Assembly (NCBI GenBank): GCA_000818945.1
Contig: KN805394.1
Coordinates: 1 to 64,000, forward strand
DNA length: 64,000 nucleotides
DNA from: Schizochytrium sp. CCTCC M209059
Lineage: Eukaryota; Sar; Bigyra; Thraustochytrida; Thraustochytriidae
Direction of reading: 5' to 3'
Positions 48,326 through 58,140 of the stretch are shown here, one piece after another. Position 1 is the first letter of the stretch; every line of letters starts with the position of its first letter. The notes under the pieces were generated by a model. That model had not been told where the DNA came from and made no database searches. It worked only from the letters and a program-made list of their open reading frames with translations. The position numbers and the translations under genes are program-made.

Positions 48326-49216
48326 ATGACAGGACTCGCAGCGGCGGCGGTAAGCTCGCACAAAGAAGATAACACAAGTAGCTCCGTTGACGACGTTGAC
48401 GACTTTGACGAGCGAGACCGCGAGCTGGCGGCTGCACGAGCGCGCCTCGAAGCCGCTCGGCAGCATATGGCGGCACTCGCACAAAATGCGAATAATTTAC
48501 GTGCAGATCTACGTGCGCTCCGAGATGAGCAGCTCGATCTCGAGGACGATCTCTTTCGCGAATTGACAGGCACTGGGCTCATTCTCTCCTCCGTCGTGCA
48601 AGGCTCGACGCGCTGGAACCGGACTCGAACGGAGCGCGTCACTGCAAGTCAGTTTGGTGTCGTTTGTGGCGTGAGTCAATACGCGCGAGGGATCGATCTC
48701 TGGATGCTTCGCACGGGTCGAATCGAGAATCCTTTCCGCGGAAACGCAGATACCGAGCGCGGCAACTTGCTGGAGCCGGTGGCACTGCGCTGGTACGAGC
48801 GGGCCTACCAAGAACATGTGCAAACCACCGGATTTTGGGTTTGCCAGGAAGCCTCGTATCTGGGTGCATCCCCGGACGGTCTTGTGGGCGACGACGGCCT
48901 GCTGGAGATCAAGTGCCCGCGTCATGCGCCGCACACAAGTGTCCCATCACACTATATGGCCCAGATCCAAGGTCAGCTGCACATTACCAAGCGAAAGTGG
49001 TGCGATTTTGTAAGTTATCACGAAAAGGAAGAGCCTGTGGTGCTCCGCGTGTACTATTCTCCATCGTACTGGGCGTGGATGCTCCCGCAATTGCGGGCGT
49101 TCTATTTCCACATTCAGACCGACGAGCCACCCCCCAAGCTCCCTCTCGAGAACTTGACGGCGCGGCAAAAGCAAGCCGATGCGCTGTGCCGCGTGGAGCC
49201 GCGTCCTCGTGAGTGA
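48326..49216 (+). CDS. YqaJ/lambda-exonuclease-type PD-(D/E)XK nuclease
   Basis: A 296-residue protein starts at ATG 48326. An acidic, Ala-rich coiled coil (about 27-85) precedes the nuclease domain. The domain has the YqaJ-family entry motif RVTASQFGVVCG near 105, TERGNLLEPVALRWYE near 137-152, the catalytic core GASPDGLVGDDGLLEIKCP (about 179-197; D...E-x-K) and QIQGQLHI near 213. Such enzymes are processive 5'-3' exonucleases of phages, large DNA viruses and some transposons, and are found sporadically in eukaryotes. It sits tail-to-tail with the SKI2 gene, only 81 bases between stops. Base composition is not visibly different from neighbours, so if transferred it is old or from a similar genome. 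Activity is predicted; biological role unknown. Confidence 0.82.
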   Translation: MTGLAAAAVSSHKEDNTSSSVDDVDDFDERDRELAAARARLEAARQHMAALAQNANNLRADLRALRDEQLDLEDDLFRELTGTGLILSSVVQGSTRWNRTRTERVTASQFGVVCGVSQYARGIDLWMLRTGRIENPFRGNADTERGNLLEPVALRWYERAYQEHVQTTGFWVCQEASYLGASPDGLVGDDGLLEIKCPRHAPHTSVPSHYMAQIQGQLHITKRKWCDFVSYHEKEEPVVLRVYYSPSYWAWMLPQLRAFYFHIQTDEPPPKLPLENLTARQKQADALCRVEPRPRE

Positions 49217-49297
49217 CGGCTCCATGGAACTACCGTGCAGAGCACCGGCCTCGCTTCAGATCACAGTTTTTTAACCTCGAGTCCCCGGGGCCCAGCT

Positions 49298-52200
49298 TCA
49301 GGTCACATAGAGACTGGCTGCAAAGACAATGTCGCGCTTAATCAATCGCGAGGCCTCCTCCATCTTTGCAAACAATTCGGCATCACCAATGAGCTGCGCG
49401 ATATTTCGCACTTCCCGGCAGGTCTCGTCGAGACGCGTGACGGTGCGCACAATGAAGCCTTCCTCGAGCGAGGTAAAGTTCATGAGCTGTTTGAAAGGCA
49501 TGCCCTTGGCCCACTGATACACGGCCTCCATGAGCGCAAAGTTGAGTTTACGGTCATCTTGCTCATTCATCTCGACGCGATGAAAGCGCTGCAGCGAGTC
49601 GAGACGATCCGCGATGGATCGCATGCGGTCCCGCGCGTATTCGAGGTTCTCGGTGAGCACCGGCTCATCCTCGCACTTTTTCTGCATGACGAGCGCTGAG
49701 CAAACAGCTGCGCACTCCTCGGGAAGAAGCGGCCCAAAGACGTCTGCAAAGACCATTTCGGTGAGAACAAGCTCATCGCACGTGTTGATCTCGCACGCAA
49801 CGCGACCTTTCAGCTGGACGGCGCGGTCGCCTCTGGAAATGTACCCGAGGCGTTCCAACACGAGCAAGCGTGCCTTGAAGTCAGGGAATAGGGCAAGATT
49901 TTCGTCGCTGATGGCTTTGCGCGCGTCACGAAGCTTGAGCTCGAGTGTCGTGACCTTTTTCTGTTTGATAAAGTCATCTTGTATGTTTCCATCGGCAAGA
50001 CAAGGCGAGTGTGCCATTTCCTGACCAAATCTGCACGCATCGCGCCACGCCTGCACGAATTCGACCTCGCCAAGGCGAAGCTCTTGCACAGGGTCTATGG
50101 GAGCAGCCGCGGCCAAAAGACAGCCGGGACCTGAACCGGGACCCTCTGTGAAGACAGTGCCAGGGCCCGCTGCAGCCGCCGCGGCATCGAGCAGTTGCAC
50201 AAAGTCCGGCGCGACGAGGGTCGCAAGACTCTTTGTGTCCTTGGCGAGGCGCTTGATATCTGCGGTGTTGACGTCTACCTTGAGTGCACTGATCCACACA
50301 AGGTTCCGTGGCTTGACATGCTCGATGTGAAGAACACGGGAACCAATGACGGCTGCTGCAGAGGAGGCGTCGCGACGCTCGTCAAGAGCAAGCACGCACA
50401 TATCATTTGCGCGACCCTTGGGCGGCCGCAGAACACATGCAGCACAAAGGCCAGCCGAAGAACCCTTGCTGATGAGCACGAGACGGCCGACTGGCAGGAC
50501 GTGATTTACCGGGCGGTGGCCATAGCGTCCGGAAAGCATTTCCTCGACGAGCGGACCAACACGCGATTGCATGGCGTAGGCGAGCTTTTGAAAGGTAGCC
50601 ACCTCAGTGTCCTGCAACCCAAGGGTGTTGCGAAGCTCGACGAGCTTGTCCTCGCCCTTTTCGATGATGGCAGCAATGTCGCGGCCGCCAATAAGCTTTT
50701 GCGAACCAAATTCGGAAAAGCTGCGCTTGATCATGTCGGCGACGCTCAGTTCGGCGGCGCGCAAAAGACGAAGGATCATGGCGTACGTGAGTCTGAACTG
50801 GCTCGTGAGGCGCGAGGCCGTTCCGGTCATCATGCGGGACAAGACATCTATCGCCTGGAGCTCGCGGCCGGCGCCAAAGATGATTACGGTACCAACAGCA
50901 TCGAGCCCACGGCGGCCGGCTCGCCCGGCCATTTGCGTGTACTCGCCAGGCGTGAGGTCCCGGAACTGGACGCCGTCGTGTTTGCGCGTACCGGCGAAAA
51001 CGACGCAACGTGCGGGCATGTTGACGCCGATGGCGAAGGTCTCTGTGGCGAATAGGACCTTGACAAGACCTTGGGAAAAGAGAATCTCAACAACCTCCTT
51101 GAGGATGGGCAGCAGCCCACCATGATGCACGCCAATACCGCGGGTGACGAGATCTTTGACGCGCAGCACTTGAGGCAGCTCTCGGTCCGAGCCCTGAAGA
51201 CGAGCGAGGGCCTGGCGGAAGACAACGTGAATGCGACCTCGCTCCGCTGCGGTGGTAAGGTTCAGGCTTTGCATGTTGGCGGCGCGCTCATCGCACATTC
51301 TTTTGCTGAATGCGAATACCACAACGGGAAGCAGTTCTTTTTCCTCGAGGTCTTTGACGAGGTAGAGCCAATTTTGGCGATCTGTAGAGGGGTTGAATCC
51401 CTTGCGCTTGGGCGCCGACTGTTCGTTCTGCTTTTGCTGTTTCTTGCTAGCTGGGTTGGCCCCGGTGCCGCGATTCTTCTTGTTGGTTTCATCTTCGTCG
51501 ACCTGCTTGAGAGCCGCTTTGGCTTTGAGGTAGCCATCTTTGAGAAAGCGCTTTTTGGCGTCGAGGACTTTGAAGAGATGCTCGTCTTTCTTTCCTGGGG
51601 CCCAGATCCAGTGTTCGAGCGGAATGGGTCGCTTCTCGGTGAAGACAACGTAGACTTTTTGCTGCTTAATGCGACCAATCCACCCAGCAAACTCGACAGA
51701 GTTGGGCGAAGTGGCGCTAAGAAAGACTAGAGTGACGCTCGGGTCGAGCATGATGAGGGTTTCTTCCCAGACGACGCCCCGGTCTGGGTCGCAAATGTAG
51801 TGGATCTCATCAAAGACGACTGTCTCGATCTCGCTGACCAGGTCGGCGGATCGGTACAGCATGGACCGTAAAATTTCGGTCGTCACAACGAGACACGATG
51901 CCGTTCCGTTAATTGTGACATCGCCCGTGATGAGGCCCACGTTCTCCGCGCCAAAGCGCTTGGAGAAGTCTCTGAACTTTTGGTTGGAGAGCGCTTTGAT
52001 TGGGCTCGTATAGATGCACTTTGTCCGGTTACGCAACGCCAGCGCGATGGCGTAGTCGCAGCACACCGTCTTGCCAGCAGACGTATGGGCAGCCACAAAG
52101 ACAGACTCGCGTCGCTCAATGTGCATGATGGCTTCCTTTTGAAACTGGTCTAGCTCAAAGGGAAACCGCAGCGCGGGATTTGGAATGACTGCATCAAAAG

Positions 52201-53428
52201 CGCTCGTGTCCATGGGCCTTGTCTCAACCCATTCTTCCGTCTTTGCCGTGAGTTCAGCGGCGCGCCGACGAAGAAAACGTGGGCCGGCTGCAAAGAGATC
52301 TTTGGTCGCTAGTCGCGCCGTCTCACGCGTGAGGTCCTCGAGCTCGGTCTCGAGCGCTTTGATATCTTCCTCCTTGGCCTCCATGTCGAGAGCACTTGTC
52401 CGCGCGCTTGTTGCGCCGTCGTTCTCGTCGAGGTCTCCCCAGGCATCTTGGTGATCCACCTCATTGGCACCCGCCGTCTCCGTCTCGTCATCCCCATCGC
52501 CAGCGCTTTCGCCGCGATCATCATCGTTATCATCGGCATTGTCGTCATCGTCGTCGTCATCATCATCGTCGTCGTCAAATTCTTCTTCATCGGAATCGAT
52601 GAGCAAAGCGTCCGCAGTCAAGAGAAGACGGCGGCGGCGCTCCTCGGAAAGAGCTTGACGCGCCTGTACGCTCTCAATGCCTTGCATGCGGATTGCCTCG
52701 CCACTTGGCAACTCACTGGTCGCCTCTTCAAGCGAGGGCGTGGCGAGATTCGCAGCATGTGGTTCTGGCGTTACTTCGTCGAGGGCCAGTAGTGAGCTAG
52801 CGCAGTCCTCGAGACCCGGCGGAACGCGTAGCAGGTCAGCGGTGGCGTCGAAGAGCGGTCGCAAGCTTTGCGAAATGGACTCATGCGAATAGTAAACTGC
52901 GTTGCGCGCTTTGGAGCCTTCGGGGGCTGTGCCGTTCATGGAGCGTCCTGATCGACCTCGTCCAATGAGTCGAACCCAATTTTCTACGAGTGGAGCATCA
53001 AGCGATGGTGGCTCGAGCGGGTTGTCCACGCAGACATCGACTACGCACTCGTCGTCGGCATCAACGCCTGTTGGCAGGACGAGACTTGAGGCAAATCGAT
53101 GGTCGGCAGCTTGTGCTGATTCGGACGCCATGTGAACGGCGATGAGTCTCCTGTTGATAGCCTCGTCATCGTCCTCGAGGCTTTGCGCGAGGAGTTCGTC
53201 GAGATCGGTGTCGTCTACGTCCAGCGGACTGCTCAGCGGGAGGCCCGCAAGTTGCTCGAGTCGCTGCGCGGCGTTGTACGTGTCATTGGCCTCTCGTTTC
53301 ACCACCTCGAAGTCGCCTTCGCGACTCCGCAGGTGCACGGCAAACGGTACAGGCGCAGCATCGTCTGTCTTTCGCGCCGCGCCATCGGTGTCGACGGCCG
53401 CGGGCACGCGTACGCGAAGGTCCTCCAT
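49298..53428 (-). CDS. SKI2: SKI2-type RNA helicase of the SKI complex
   Basis: 1,376 residues from ATG 53428. The N-terminal ~400 residues are poorly conserved and include a long acidic run (about 275-310). The Ski2-like helicase core has Walker A AAHTSAGKT near 446, TSPIKALSNQKFRDF near 475, FDEIHYICD near 540, SATSPNSVEFA near 575, GIGVHHGGLLPI near 770 and QMAGRAGRRG near 838. An insertion with a Lys/Gln-rich stretch lies between the RecA domains (about 640-680), and a helical C-terminal DSHCT domain ends the protein (about 1190-1376). Ski2, with Ski3 and Ski8, feeds mRNA 3' ends into the cytosolic exosome. Wording such as KVLFATETFAIGVNMPARCVVF and length favour Ski2 over the nuclear paralogue Mtr4. 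Confidence 0.9.
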   Translation of the reverse strand: MEDLRVRVPAAVDTDGAARKTDDAAPVPFAVHLRSREGDFEVVKREANDTYNAAQRLEQLAGLPLSSPLDVDDTDLDELLAQSLEDDDEAINRRLIAVHMASESAQAADHRFASSLVLPTGVDADDECVVDVCVDNPLEPPSLDAPLVENWVRLIGRGRSGRSMNGTAPEGSKARNAVYYSHESISQSLRPLFDATADLLRVPPGLEDCASSLLALDEVTPEPHAANLATPSLEEATSELPSGEAIRMQGIESVQARQALSEERRRRLLLTADALLIDSDEEEFDDDDDDDDDDDDNADDNDDDRGESAGDGDDETETAGANEVDHQDAWGDLDENDGATSARTSALDMEAKEEDIKALETELEDLTRETARLATKDLFAAGPRFLRRRAAELTAKTEEWVETRPMDTSAFDAVIPNPALRFPFELDQFQKEAIMHIERRESVFVAAHTSAGKTVCCDYAIALALRNRTKCIYTSPIKALSNQKFRDFSKRFGAENVGLITGDVTINGTASCLVVTTEILRSMLYRSADLVSEIETVVFDEIHYICDPDRGVVWEETLIMLDPSVTLVFLSATSPNSVEFAGWIGRIKQQKVYVVFTEKRPIPLEHWIWAPGKKDEHLFKVLDAKKRFLKDGYLKAKAALKQVDEDETNKKNRGTGANPASKKQQKQNEQSAPKRKGFNPSTDRQNWLYLVKDLEEKELLPVVVFAFSKRMCDERAANMQSLNLTTAAERGRIHVVFRQALARLQGSDRELPQVLRVKDLVTRGIGVHHGGLLPILKEVVEILFSQGLVKVLFATETFAIGVNMPARCVVFAGTRKHDGVQFRDLTPGEYTQMAGRAGRRGLDAVGTVIIFGAGRELQAIDVLSRMMTGTASRLTSQFRLTYAMILRLLRAAELSVADMIKRSFSEFGSQKLIGGRDIAAIIEKGEDKLVELRNTLGLQDTEVATFQKLAYAMQSRVGPLVEEMLSGRYGHRPVNHVLPVGRLVLISKGSSAGLCAACVLRPPKGRANDMCVLALDERRDASSAAAVIGSRVLHIEHVKPRNLVWISALKVDVNTADIKRLAKDTKSLATLVAPDFVQLLDAAAAAAGPGTVFTEGPGSGPGCLLAAAAPIDPVQELRLGEVEFVQAWRDACRFGQEMAHSPCLADGNIQDDFIKQKKVTTLELKLRDARKAISDENLALFPDFKARLLVLERLGYISRGDRAVQLKGRVACEINTCDELVLTEMVFADVFGPLLPEECAAVCSALVMQKKCEDEPVLTENLEYARDRMRSIADRLDSLQRFHRVEMNEQDDRKLNFALMEAVYQWAKGMPFKQLMNFTSLEEGFIVRTVTRLDETCREVRNIAQLIGDAELFAKMEEASRLIKRDIVFAASLYVT

Positions 53429-53518
53429 TCTCTGCTCAAGATAAGAAAATAGATACTACTGGGCCCGGGCGATGATGATGCCACTTTTTTTTTTTCTTCT
53501 TCTTTCTTTATTTGGGGG

Positions 53519-53527
53519 TATATAAAG
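53519..53527 (+). promoter_or_regulatory. TATA-box-like element without an assigned gene
   Basis: TATATAAAG follows a G-run (gggggtaTATAAAGG), a near-consensus TATA box for plus-strand transcription. The next ~3.2 kb hold no recognised protein gene on the plus strand, so a non-coding transcript or a chance match are both possible. Confidence 0.35.
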
Positions 53528-53618
53528 GTGCGGAGTCTAAGGCCGCAGCGTCACTGGCGAATCGGCGAATCGCAGATCTCTTTCTCCTTTCTCTAAGTGC
53601 TTATGCATTCGCCAGCTA

Positions 53619-53790
53619 CTAGCATTTTCTCATTGCTAGTATTCACTCGCTGATAGTAATTCGCTTGTTGACAGTAGTAACTCCTTGCTAGTATTTGCTC
53701 ATTAATAGCAATCGCTCGTTGCCAGCAATCATTCGTTGCTAGAATTTTCTCGTTGCTAGCATTTTCTACTGAATGATAATCGCTTGTTTG
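53619..53790. repeat. 17-bp degenerate tandem repeat, about ten copies
   Basis: Consecutive units can be cut as 17-mers near the consensus cTAGcATTtgCTCgTTG: seven units of exactly 17, one each of 18 and 16, and a last degenerate unit of 19. The period is not a multiple of three, so it does not encode a protein repeat. The minus-strand frame through it is accidental. Confidence 0.85.
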
Positions 53791-55237
53791 CATGTCTTTT
53801 CGGTTGCACTTCGTCATTCGTACGATAAGCTGCGATGCAACGCATATTGGCGAAAACTTCGGAGTGGCTCAGATCAAGCAGCCAAGATCATGAACGGTGC
53901 ATGCTGACAATCTTTGGGATCGTTTGTCTGCCTGCGAAGATTGTCTATACCAAGTTTCCAAGCTCATAAGCATGCCGTCCGCCAGGATAGCATTTGGGTT
54001 TGACGTTGACGATTTCCCCATCAAGAGTTCTGGTCTGCGGGGTACGAAGACGTTATGTACAAATCGTTGCAAAGAGGCAGGCAAGCAAGGTCATAGATGC
54101 AAGGTCATAGATGCAAGTTGACGCGTGGGGTATTGACTGCGAGTTGAGACGAAGGCTCGCTCGCTCGCTCGCCCGACTCGCGCCTTCTCTTTTTGCGCCT
54201 TCGTATGTCGCGACGAGCATCTTGAAAGTCGCGACGCGAGCGCGACCTGCAGCGCGCGAAGTCAGCTGCAGCCGCAGTAGCTGCGGCCTGGCCGAGAAGA
54301 GGAAGACCAAAGCAGGTGGGCAGATAGATCTTCACCCCGCCATCAGAGACACCCGAGATGTCTCACTGTGACGGGGGCGGAACTTGCAGCAGCTGCAGCT
54401 AGCTATAGCTCGCTAGCTCGCTATAGCTCGCTAGCTAGCCAGAGTCTGCAGCCCTGCGCATCGGCCTTCCCTGCGAGTCCTCCGTCGACCAGCGCATGCG
54501 CCGAGCGAGCCGTCGAGCAAGCCCCGACTCCGGTCCTCGCGGCGCCCGCAAGATCTCTTCCCCGCCGAAGCGAGCGAGCGAAAGAGATATGACTCGATCA
54601 CAATCTATCCATCCATCTGTCGAACTCTGTCGCTCGCCCGCCCGCTCGCTCGCCCGCTCGCTGCTTCCTCTTCGCGCCGCGGCGCCGGGCTCCTTCCGCC
54701 GCGCGCGGACACGCGCCCGCCGCTCGATTGGCCGCGGCGCCGGCGAGTTTCGCGCGGGCGGGGCGTGTGGCGCGGCCACGCGCCCCTCGGTCGCCGCTTC
54801 CCGCTTTTCGACTTTCCGTGTCTTCGCCGTCATCGTCGCGCCATCGATCCGTCCGTTTGTCGAGGCCGCGCCGCTCGCAGCCTCGACGAGGACCGCGCGT
54901 CGCCCCCGAGGGCCTTCCAGGCTGCCGCGTCTCCGCGGCCTGGATAGGTTGGTGGATGGATGGATGGATGTCTCCGTCCATACCTTCGAGCGGGTCCTCG
55001 ACCTTTCCGTCGAGCCGTCGCGGACCTTCGCGCGACTTCGCCTCGACCTCGGAGCGCCTCGCCTCGGCCTCGGGCTCTGCAGCAGCCACGGCAGGCGCGT
55101 CGTCGTCTCCGCGCGCCCCGTGCTGCTGTGCGTCCGAGCGCGCGACTCGAGCGCACGGCCGCACGCGATGGACGAGGACGAGGACGAGTGAGTGGTGGTC
55201 ACAGCGGCATGACTCGACTCGACTCGACTCGACTCGA

Positions 55238-55268
<31 letters not shown>

Positions 55269-56733
55269 GCGGAATCTTGGCTGCCTCCGGCCCCGCGGCG
55301 TCCTGCGGCCGCGGCCGTGGGTAGTAGCTAGGCGGCGGCAGAGGCTTGGCGCGGCTTGGCTCGGCGCGGCTGGCTCAAAAGGCCACGGCTTGTGCACAGC
55401 TAACTTACTTACAGACAGACAGACAGACCTTGGTCGATGAAATCGAGCCCCGACCAAGCAACCCGAAACCGCGATGACGTTCGTCGCGGTAATGAATGAA
55501 TGCACGTGTACGTACTCGCTCGAGCGACCGATTTATTGGCCGATCGCTCGATCGCGCGCTCGGCCACGCGAGTGATCCCCATCGTCGAGGTCCGGGTTCG
55601 CGCTGTTTCTTGCTTTCGTGGTTTCTGGCTCTCCTTCATTCTTTCGTCCAATCACCGTTCATCCTTGCTTTCCTTCTTTCCCAAGGAGGGTGTGCACGAG
55701 GTGTGCGCGGCGCGTGCCGCGCGGGCCGCGCCGTCTTTCTTCCTCTCCGTCTTTTCTCCACTTGCGCGCCCCGCCTCCAAGTGGGTTATACCCCGCTCCA
55801 CCGTCAAACATCGCCGCCAACTACTGTGGCGGGCGCCGCTTTTTTGGCTCTCTGCTCGGCCCGCTACGGCCCGCTGCGGCGCGGCACGGCTCGCGTCGCG
55901 ACGCGACGCACGCGCGGCCCGTGGACCCGGGCTGGGCCCGCGGACCCGGGCAGGGCCCGCTCGCGCAGAGAGGCGCGGCGAGGGAGGGAAGGAGAGCGGG
56001 GGGGAAGAAAGAAAGAAAGAAAGAAAGAAGAAAGGTGGCCACGCGCCACTCGCCTTGCCATCCCAAAAGCTCCGCGTGTCCACTGCCCCGGCACGTGCCC
56101 CTCTACGGACCCCCCTTGTCCCCGCAGCGGACCGTGGCCTACTCTGGCACCACTGAGACCTACGATGTCCAGTCTGTGTGCGGTTTGAAGGGAGGCTTGC
56201 GTGGGGCGGGGTCCAGAGGGGAGAGTGGCTATGCGGGAGAAAAAGCCAAGGTGCCGAGAGGGGAAATGCGGCCAGAGGCGGGAGAGGCAGAGGGGGGAGG
56301 CGATCCTTGGGAAGGGGCAGCATGAAGCAAACAAAACTGCAATCAAACCATCAATCAATCGATCGATCGAACGACTGTCGAGCTACCTCACACTCTTCGA
56401 CTACGAGCTCCACGCCACGTACGTTGCCGCCTGTGCATGCGAGGACGCCCTGCGCCAGCTCTCCGCGCCTGCTCTTGCACCGTTGTCTGCGTTTGCTTTG
56501 CCTCTCGAACGAGCGGAGTGAAGGGAGACTTGCGCTCAGCATCGCGGACACGACGGTGCTGAATAACGAAAGGGGGAGGCCTCGTGCCGTATGGCGCACG
56601 CACGTTGGTGCGCGGCGTTTGTTGACGCAGACAGCCAGCCAGCCAGCCAAGCAAACATACAGACAGACTGACTTGTTGTGTTGTTGTTGATGATCGCACG
56701 CAGTTCTTCGCTTCTAAGTCTACAGACGGAAAC

Positions 56734-56973
56734 ATGTCGACCTCCAGCCGCAAGTCTCTCGACAAGCACGTGTGCTTGAAGCGCGGCGAGAGCAAGGCGG
56801 AGATGCGCGCCCAGGAAAAGTCCGAAAAGGAAAAGATTGCGCCCTTCTCCTTCGAAGAGTCCCCGAAGCCTCTCAAGAAGTCGCTCAACCTCGTCCCGAA
56901 CTCGAGCAGGGTAGAGATCAACAAGAAGGGCTCTACCATCGCGCCCTTTAACTACGACGACGATGACGAGTAG
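56734..56973 (+). CDS. Small charged protein with two IAPF motifs
   Basis: A 79-residue frame starts at an ATG in gaaacATGTC context and ends in TAG. Codon use is strongly C/G-ending (AAG, CTC, TCC), like the translocon gene and unlike nearby spurious frames, which suggests a real and well-expressed gene. It is Lys/Glu-rich with an acidic tail (NYDDDDE). The short segment IAPF followed by an aromatic and acidic residues occurs twice, near residues 31 (KIAPFSFEE) and 68 (TIAPFNYDD). No membrane segment or known domain is seen. A 5' exon further upstream cannot be excluded, because a pyrimidine-rich cagTTCTTCGC stretch precedes it. Function unknown. Confidence 0.6.
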   Translation: MSTSSRKSLDKHVCLKRGESKAEMRAQEKSEKEKIAPFSFEESPKPLKKSLNLVPNSSRVEINKKGSTIAPFNYDDDDE

Positions 56974-57343
56974 GCCAGCACAGCATTTGGTTCTCTAATC
57001 ACTCGCCGCCTCTCTCCTCTTCCTGCGCTCACCCTGCCGTTCGCATGCCCTTGGTTGGGCTTTGCAAGGTGATGCGCGTTTGCACTGCGCTGCCGCGCTG
57101 TGCAGGCTGCCGCAAAGGGTGGCAATTCCACGTATCATAAATTTTATTGATTTTTGACTATTTTCAAAAACAAAAAAAACTTTTCTTATTTGGTGCAAAA
57201 GGGGGACTCCTCCATTCATTTCTCGTGAGAACTCAACCTAGGAGGAGTTGAGACCTGGTTGTCCGCTGATGGTGGACATTATTCTGCTTTTCTGCATTGA
57301 TATTGACTTTGAATTTCTTTTGTTCGTTTTACTTTTTTGACAT
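56974..57343. other. Convergent 3' spacer
   Basis: This is A/T-rich in its right half, with ATAAATTTTATTG at about 57137-57149, which could serve as poly(A) signal for either strand. No gene is seen. Confidence 0.6.
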
Positions 57344-58140
57344 TTATTCGAGGCGAACATAGTTGGCGGGAAAGATACCTTCGGCGCCCGTGCCCTCATT
57401 ACGTCCCCGCCACCAGTTGTCGTCAATCTCCTCCAGAATGATAATGACATCGTCAATCTGGAACGCGAGGTCCTCGGCTTCCTCACCAGGAAAGTCGAAC
57501 TCTGCGATTGCACGTTTCGAAGATGGGTTCGAAGGAGGCGCAGGTGGCGGCGCTGTCTCCGTGGCCGTTGCAGATGGTGCATCTGCGCCGCTAGTCGTCT
57601 CACCGGTCTCCTCTGTGGATTCATCCGCCTCTACCAAGTAAGCACGCGGCACGAGACCCTCTGCACCCGTTTCCAAGTTGCGGCCACGATACCACTCCTC
57701 GTCAATCTCTTCAAGAATCTCGACACGATTCCCGCTTTGTGTTTCCAGGTCATCTTCTTCCTCCTTGGTAAAGTCGTAGGCAGCAACAAGAATACGATTG
57801 CTTGAAGCAGACGCGGAGCTCGCCGACGTTTGCGCTTGTGCCGCCGCGGCCATGTCTTCTTCGGCCTTGCGGCGCTTTTCCTCTTCCTCCTCTGCAGCCT
57901 TGCGACGCTGCTCTTCTTCCTCCTCTGCGGCCTTGCGGCGCCGTTCCTCCTCCTCTTCTGCAGCCTTGCGGCGTTGCGCTTCTTTTTCTTCTTCTTCTGC
58001 TGCAGCCTTGCGGCGTTGCTCTTCCTCCTCTTCAGCTTGGCGACGTTGGGCCTCTTGCTCTTCTTCAGCTTGGCGACGTTGGGCCTCTTGCTCTTCTTTT
58101 GGCGACGTTGGGCCTCTTGCCCTGGCTTTGCTCCTCAGGG
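57344..58140 (-). CDS. C-terminal part of a triple-SH3 coiled-coil protein (frame-broken from 58065-59729)
   Basis: This minus-strand frame begins inside the upstream gene without its own convincing ATG, so I read it as the continuation of the 58065-59729 gene in another frame. It starts with three 11-residue EEQEAQRRQAE-type units, continues with an Ala/Glu/Arg coiled coil (AAEEEEEQRRK repeats), then carries two SH3 domains. The second SH3 overall is VAAYDF...EEWYRGRN...GLVPRAYL (about 57640-57790); the third is IAEFDF...DNWWRGRN...GIFPANYV (about 57350-57510). Between them is a Thr/Pro/Ala linker. The ALYDF-like start, WW/WY and P-x-NYV signatures of SH3 are intact, so the domains look functional even though the frame is interrupted. 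Confidence 0.75.
58020..58125. repeat. 33-bp tandem repeat at the SH3 gene frame break
   Basis: Three to four copies of a 33-base unit (plus strand gggcctcttgctcttcttca... encoding EEQEAQRRQAE on the minus strand). One copy near 58088-58104 lacks four bases relative to the others (CTTCTTTTGGCG instead of CTTCTTCAGCTTGGCG), which alone changes frame. Confidence 0.85.

Larger units (their letters stand above)
53429..56733. other. Large gene-poor region with simple repeats
   Basis: 3.3 kb without a recognisable gene. It holds a TATA-box-like TATATAAAG (53519-53527), a 17-bp tandem array (53619-53790), CTAGCTATAG-type inverted repeats (about 54397-54440), a (TGGA)n run (54953-54970), (GACTC)n then (GACGC)n runs (55208-55265), a (CAGA)n run (55413-55427), and (AAAG)n (56005-56035). 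Between 54450 and 56320 all frames are GC-rich and open on both strands, which happens when stop codons are rare. They are Arg/Pro/Ser-rich with no domains. Confidence 0.6.

Noticed and set aside
48326..49216. Complete integrated virus or transposon around the YqaJ nuclease
   Set aside because: Neighbouring genes (PIG-Q, SKI2) are standard cellular genes, and I see no capsid, polymerase, transposase or terminal repeats.
53619..53790. CRISPR array
   Set aside because: Units are contiguous 17-mers without spacers, degenerate, and the genome is eukaryotic.
54435..55505. 356-codon Arg/Ser-rich minus-strand frame and overlapping plus-strand frames
   Set aside because: All six frames are open over long stretches because the DNA is GC-rich and repetitive; no domain, no consistent codon bias and no good start context.
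55496..56325. Overlapping plus- and minus-strand frames of 200-235 codons
   Set aside because: Same reason; they cross AAAG and GGCACGGC-type repeats and differ in every frame without any recognisable motif.
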